Source of the DNA: a candidate division TM6 bacterium UASB124 | Lineage (GTDB): Bacteria > Babelota > Babeliae > Babelales > RVW-14 | DNA: 7,691 nt | Reading direction: 5' to 3' | Assembly: GCA_945872225.1 (NCBI GenBank) | Contig: CAMBZK010000048.1 | Coordinates: 1-7,691, forward strand | In this document: positions 6,548 to 7,691 of the stretch, piece after piece | Position numbering within the stretch: position 1 is the first letter of the stretch | How the letters are laid out: the number at the start of each line of letters is the position of its first letter | Program-made: the position numbers and the translations under genes | The notes under the pieces: model-generated | Told to the model about the DNA's origin: nothing | Database searches by the model: none | Seen by the model: the letters and a program-made list of their open reading frames with translations, nothing else

Positions 6548-6553
6548 AGGAGG
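6548..6553 (+). promoter_or_regulatory. consensus Shine-Dalgarno of the histone-like gene
   Basis: AGGAGG, a full consensus ribosome binding site, 7 nt before the ATG at 6561 and just after the M16 stop (6542-6544). It is the strongest ribosome binding site in the window, suggesting high translation. Confidence 0.85.
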
Positions 6554-6560
6554 CCTTACC

Positions 6561-6845
6561 ATGGCTATCAAAAAAGCAGCCGCTAAGAAAAAAGTGGCTA
6601 AAAAAGTAGTTGCGAAACGTAAAGTAGCTAAAAAAGCTGCTAAACGCCCAGCCGCAAAACGTCCAGCTGCAAAGCGCAAAGTTGCGAAACGTAAAGTAGC
6701 TAAAAAAGCTGCTAAGCGCCCAGCGGCAAAACGTAAAGTAGCTAAAAAAGCTGCTAAACGCCCAGCTGCCAAACGCAAAGTTGCTAAAAAAGCTGCTGCA
6801 CGCAAAATGAAAATGCGTGTTGTTGTTCCTGCTGCTGCAAAGTAA
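6561..6845 (+). CDS. histone H1-like Lys/Ala-rich DNA-binding protein
   Basis: 94 residues, almost entirely Lys, Ala, Arg, Val and Pro, built from repeats of KRKVAKKAAKRPAA. There is no acidic residue, so the protein is extremely basic. It resembles the C-terminal tail of histone H1 and the bacterial H1-like proteins such as chlamydial Hc2, which bind and condense DNA; a nucleoid-compacting role is inferred from that. The proline-containing AAKRPAAK units recall H1-tail repeats. The last residues (MKMRVVVPAAAK) break the pattern and may be a separate tail. The gene has a consensus Shine-Dalgarno, a possible own promoter inside the M16 gene and a strong terminator, which fits an abundant, independently expressed protein. 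No globular domain is present. Low complexity makes family assignment by alignment unreliable. Confidence 0.88.
   Translation: MAIKKAAAKKKVAKKVVAKRKVAKKAAKRPAAKRPAAKRKVAKRKVAKKAAKRPAAKRKVAKKAAKRPAAKRKVAKKAAARKMKMRVVVPAAAK
6609..6803 (+). repeat. in-frame DNA repeats in the histone-like gene
   Basis: A 44-nt unit at 6609-6652 recurs at 6681-6724 with one mismatch (offset 72 nt, 24 codons). Further copies of its core, beginning with ACGT or ACGC at 6689, 6731 and 6773, follow at 42-nt (14-codon) steps. All offsets are multiples of three. Nucleotide identity is higher than the protein sequence requires, so the copies look recently expanded by slippage or unequal exchange; copy number may differ among strains. 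Confidence 0.85.
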
Positions 6846-6872
6846 GCAAACAACAAACATCTCTTTTAGATG

Positions 6873-6905
6873 AAAAGTGACTCGTCTCGCGGGTCACTTT
6901 TTTTT
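6873..6905 (+). terminator. intrinsic terminator after the histone-like gene
   Basis: Stem AAAAGTGACTCG (6873-6884) pairs with CGGGTCACTTTT (6890-6901) over 12 bp with one G-T wobble, around a 5-nt loop, and runs into eight T residues (6898-6905). A smaller hairpin, CATCT/AGATG (6858-6862 with 6868-6872), precedes it. It separates the M16-histone unit from ndk. Confidence 0.92.
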
Positions 6906-6932
6906 GTAAAAATATTTTTTTGTAAAAACAGC

Positions 6933-6938
6933 TATAAT
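6933..6938 (+). promoter_or_regulatory. -10 box of a likely ndk promoter
   Basis: TATAAT, a perfect -10 hexamer, lies between the terminator and ndk, giving a leader of roughly 40 nt. No good -35 sits 16-18 nt upstream; the region is A/T-rich (6906-6925), which may compensate. Position and the preceding terminator support a separate ndk transcript. Confidence 0.55.
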
Positions 6939-6986
6939 CACCATTGATAAGTGACCCATTTTGACTGACACAACAAAGGTACTCAT

Positions 6987-7508
6987 ATGAATCGTAGAAA
7001 GCTTTTTACAATAGTAATCGTTCTAGCCGCCAGCATAGCAGCAGCCTTTTTTGGCTACCGCTTTTTTATGGGCAAAAAATTACGCACCAATGCCATTGAA
7101 CGCACCCTTGCCATCATCAAACCAGATGCCGTGCGCGCACGCAACACGGGCAAAATTATTGATCGGATTGAGCAAGAGGGCTATACGATTATTGATCTGA
7201 AAAAAGTTCACCTCGACCGCGAACCTGCTGAGCGGCTCTACCAAAACGAGCGCAAGCAGTCATTCTTTAATGGCCTGGTTGATTTCATGACCAGTGGCCC
7301 GATCGTCGTCATGATTTTAGAAAAAATGAACGCGGTAGCAGATTGGCGTGATTTGGTTGGCGAAAGTAATCCAAAGAAAGCTAAACAGCAGAGCCTACGC
7401 CATCAATTTGGCACCGACATCAGGCACAACGGCGTGCATGCTTCAGATTCACATGATGAAGCGATTCGCGAAATTAAACTCTTTTTTGCTGACCGCATCA
7501 AGGCTTAA
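6987..7508 (+). CDS. ndk: nucleoside diphosphate kinase with N-terminal membrane segment
   Basis: 173 residues against about 140 for a normal NDK, which exchanges the terminal phosphate among nucleoside tri- and diphosphates through a phosphohistidine. The kinase domain begins near residue 38 (ERTLAIIKPDAV, with K45) and includes FMTSGPIVVMILE (100-112), GESNPKKA (125-132) and the active site NGVHASDS (148-155, H151). The extra N-terminus, MNRRK followed by hydrophobic residues 7-27, then GKKLR, looks like an uncleaved signal anchor or signal peptide. The start at 6987 is supported by AAAGG 7 nt upstream; an internal ATG at 7068 would give a normal soluble NDK but has no ribosome site. Which face of the membrane carries the enzyme is not decided by the sequence: basic residues flank both sides. 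The gene has its own -10 box and converges on a glycosyltransferase gene. Confidence 0.93.
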   Translation: MNRRKLFTIVIVLAASIAAAFFGYRFFMGKKLRTNAIERTLAIIKPDAVRARNTGKIIDRIEQEGYTIIDLKKVHLDREPAERLYQNERKQSFFNGLVDFMTSGPIVVMILEKMNAVADWRDLVGESNPKKAKQQSLRHQFGTDIRHNGVHASDSHDEAIREIKLFFADRIKA

Positions 7509-7691
7509 GCCGCTTCCCAATGATTTTATAAAACGCCAGCGTCTTGGCCACCGTCTGTGGTGGCAAGAAATCCACAAGCACGCGCTCACGCAGGCGCTGG
7601 CCACAAGCTTGTGCCTCGCCAGGGTTGCATAGCACGGCAGCAATGGTGTCAGCCAAGCTGAGAGCATCGTTATTCTCAAATAAAAAGCCAG
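7498..7691 (-). CDS. glycosyltransferase C-terminus (GT4-like), partial
   Basis: The last 63 codons of a gene whose start lies beyond the right edge; stop TGA is the complement of 7498-7500. The frame begins GFLFENNDALSLADTIAAVL and ends in AFYKIIGKRLKP. This is the typical end of family 4 (group 1) glycosyltransferases: a G-F-L loop after the nucleotide-sugar site, D..LA..I..L, a run of charged helix, then a final aromatic/basic helix. The catalytic and donor-binding parts are outside the window, so the sugar and acceptor are unknown; lipopolysaccharide or other envelope glycan work is the general expectation. Its end overlaps the end of ndk by 11 nt on the opposite strand. A longer open frame in the same place (7449-7679, minus) has no protein-like pattern and is a shadow. 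Confidence 0.75.
   Translation of the reverse strand, partial: GFLFENNDALSLADTIAAVLCNPGEAQACGQRLRERVLVDFLPPQTVAKTLAFYKIIGKRLKP

Noticed and set aside
6486..6860. Two long minus-strand open frames opposite the histone-like gene (6486-6860 and 6503-6856)
   Set aside because: They are the mirror of Lys/Ala-rich repeat codons (AAA, GCT, CGC give Phe, Ser/Ala/Leu on the other strand), have no ribosome site and cover the terminator-side sequence; shadows.
6949..6957. AAGTGACCC in the ndk leader, complementary to 9 nt of the upstream terminator's right arm (6891-6899)
   Set aside because: Nine bases in a short region can match by chance, and the ndk -10 box lies between the two, so they need not share a transcript.
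7449..7679. 76-codon minus-strand open frame at the right end
   Set aside because: It has a protein-unlike composition and runs into the ndk coding region; the neighbouring frame at 7498-7691 reads as a proper glycosyltransferase C-terminus.

Overview
The window comes from a compact bacterial genome that uses the standard genetic code, has short intergenic gaps and mostly clear Shine-Dalgarno sites. The gene set suggests a reduced, possibly host-associated Gram-negative lineage: PriA, a DUF374 acyltransferase, a two-repeat M16 peptidase, a Lys/Ala-rich histone-H1-like protein and a membrane-anchored nucleoside diphosphate kinase. My best guess is Candidatus Dependentiae (TM6/Babeliae), with Chlamydiae-like lineages as the alternative. 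This rests on the general look of the proteins and not on a search.

Left half, minus strand (read from 3787 down to 225): a DUF374/lysophospholipid acyltransferase-like gene, a small GIY-YIG nuclease gene, priA, and a small secreted protein of unknown function. Beyond that, 1-224 holds no confident gene. It does contain a 57-bp decayed copy of the priA 3' region and a small hairpin.

The most interesting structure is at 2603-3204. The GIY-YIG gene lies between two near-identical inverted repeats of 51-52 bp, and the whole block is bracketed by an exact 20-bp direct repeat. One copy of the direct repeat is the first 20 bases of priA; the other is near the 3' end of the acyltransferase gene. 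Removing the block together with one copy of the repeat joins the two genes so that the acyltransferase stop codon falls 26 nt after the A of the priA start. The likely history is an overlapping acyltransferase-priA pair split by a GIY-YIG cassette that duplicated 20 bp of target. The cassette now also supplies the GIY-YIG stop codon and C-terminal tail, and the ribosome binding site of priA.

Right half, plus strand: the M16 peptidase starts in a 78-bp divergent gap and is followed 16 nt later by the histone-like gene. The latter has a very strong Shine-Dalgarno site, a possible promoter of its own inside the peptidase gene, and an intrinsic terminator. Next comes ndk with an N-terminal membrane segment, behind a perfect -10 box. 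It converges on, and overlaps by 11 nt, the 3' end of a glycosyltransferase gene on the minus strand that runs off the right edge.

The genes do not form one pathway: they cover replication restart, membrane lipid or cell-envelope work, proteolysis, chromosome compaction and nucleotide metabolism.
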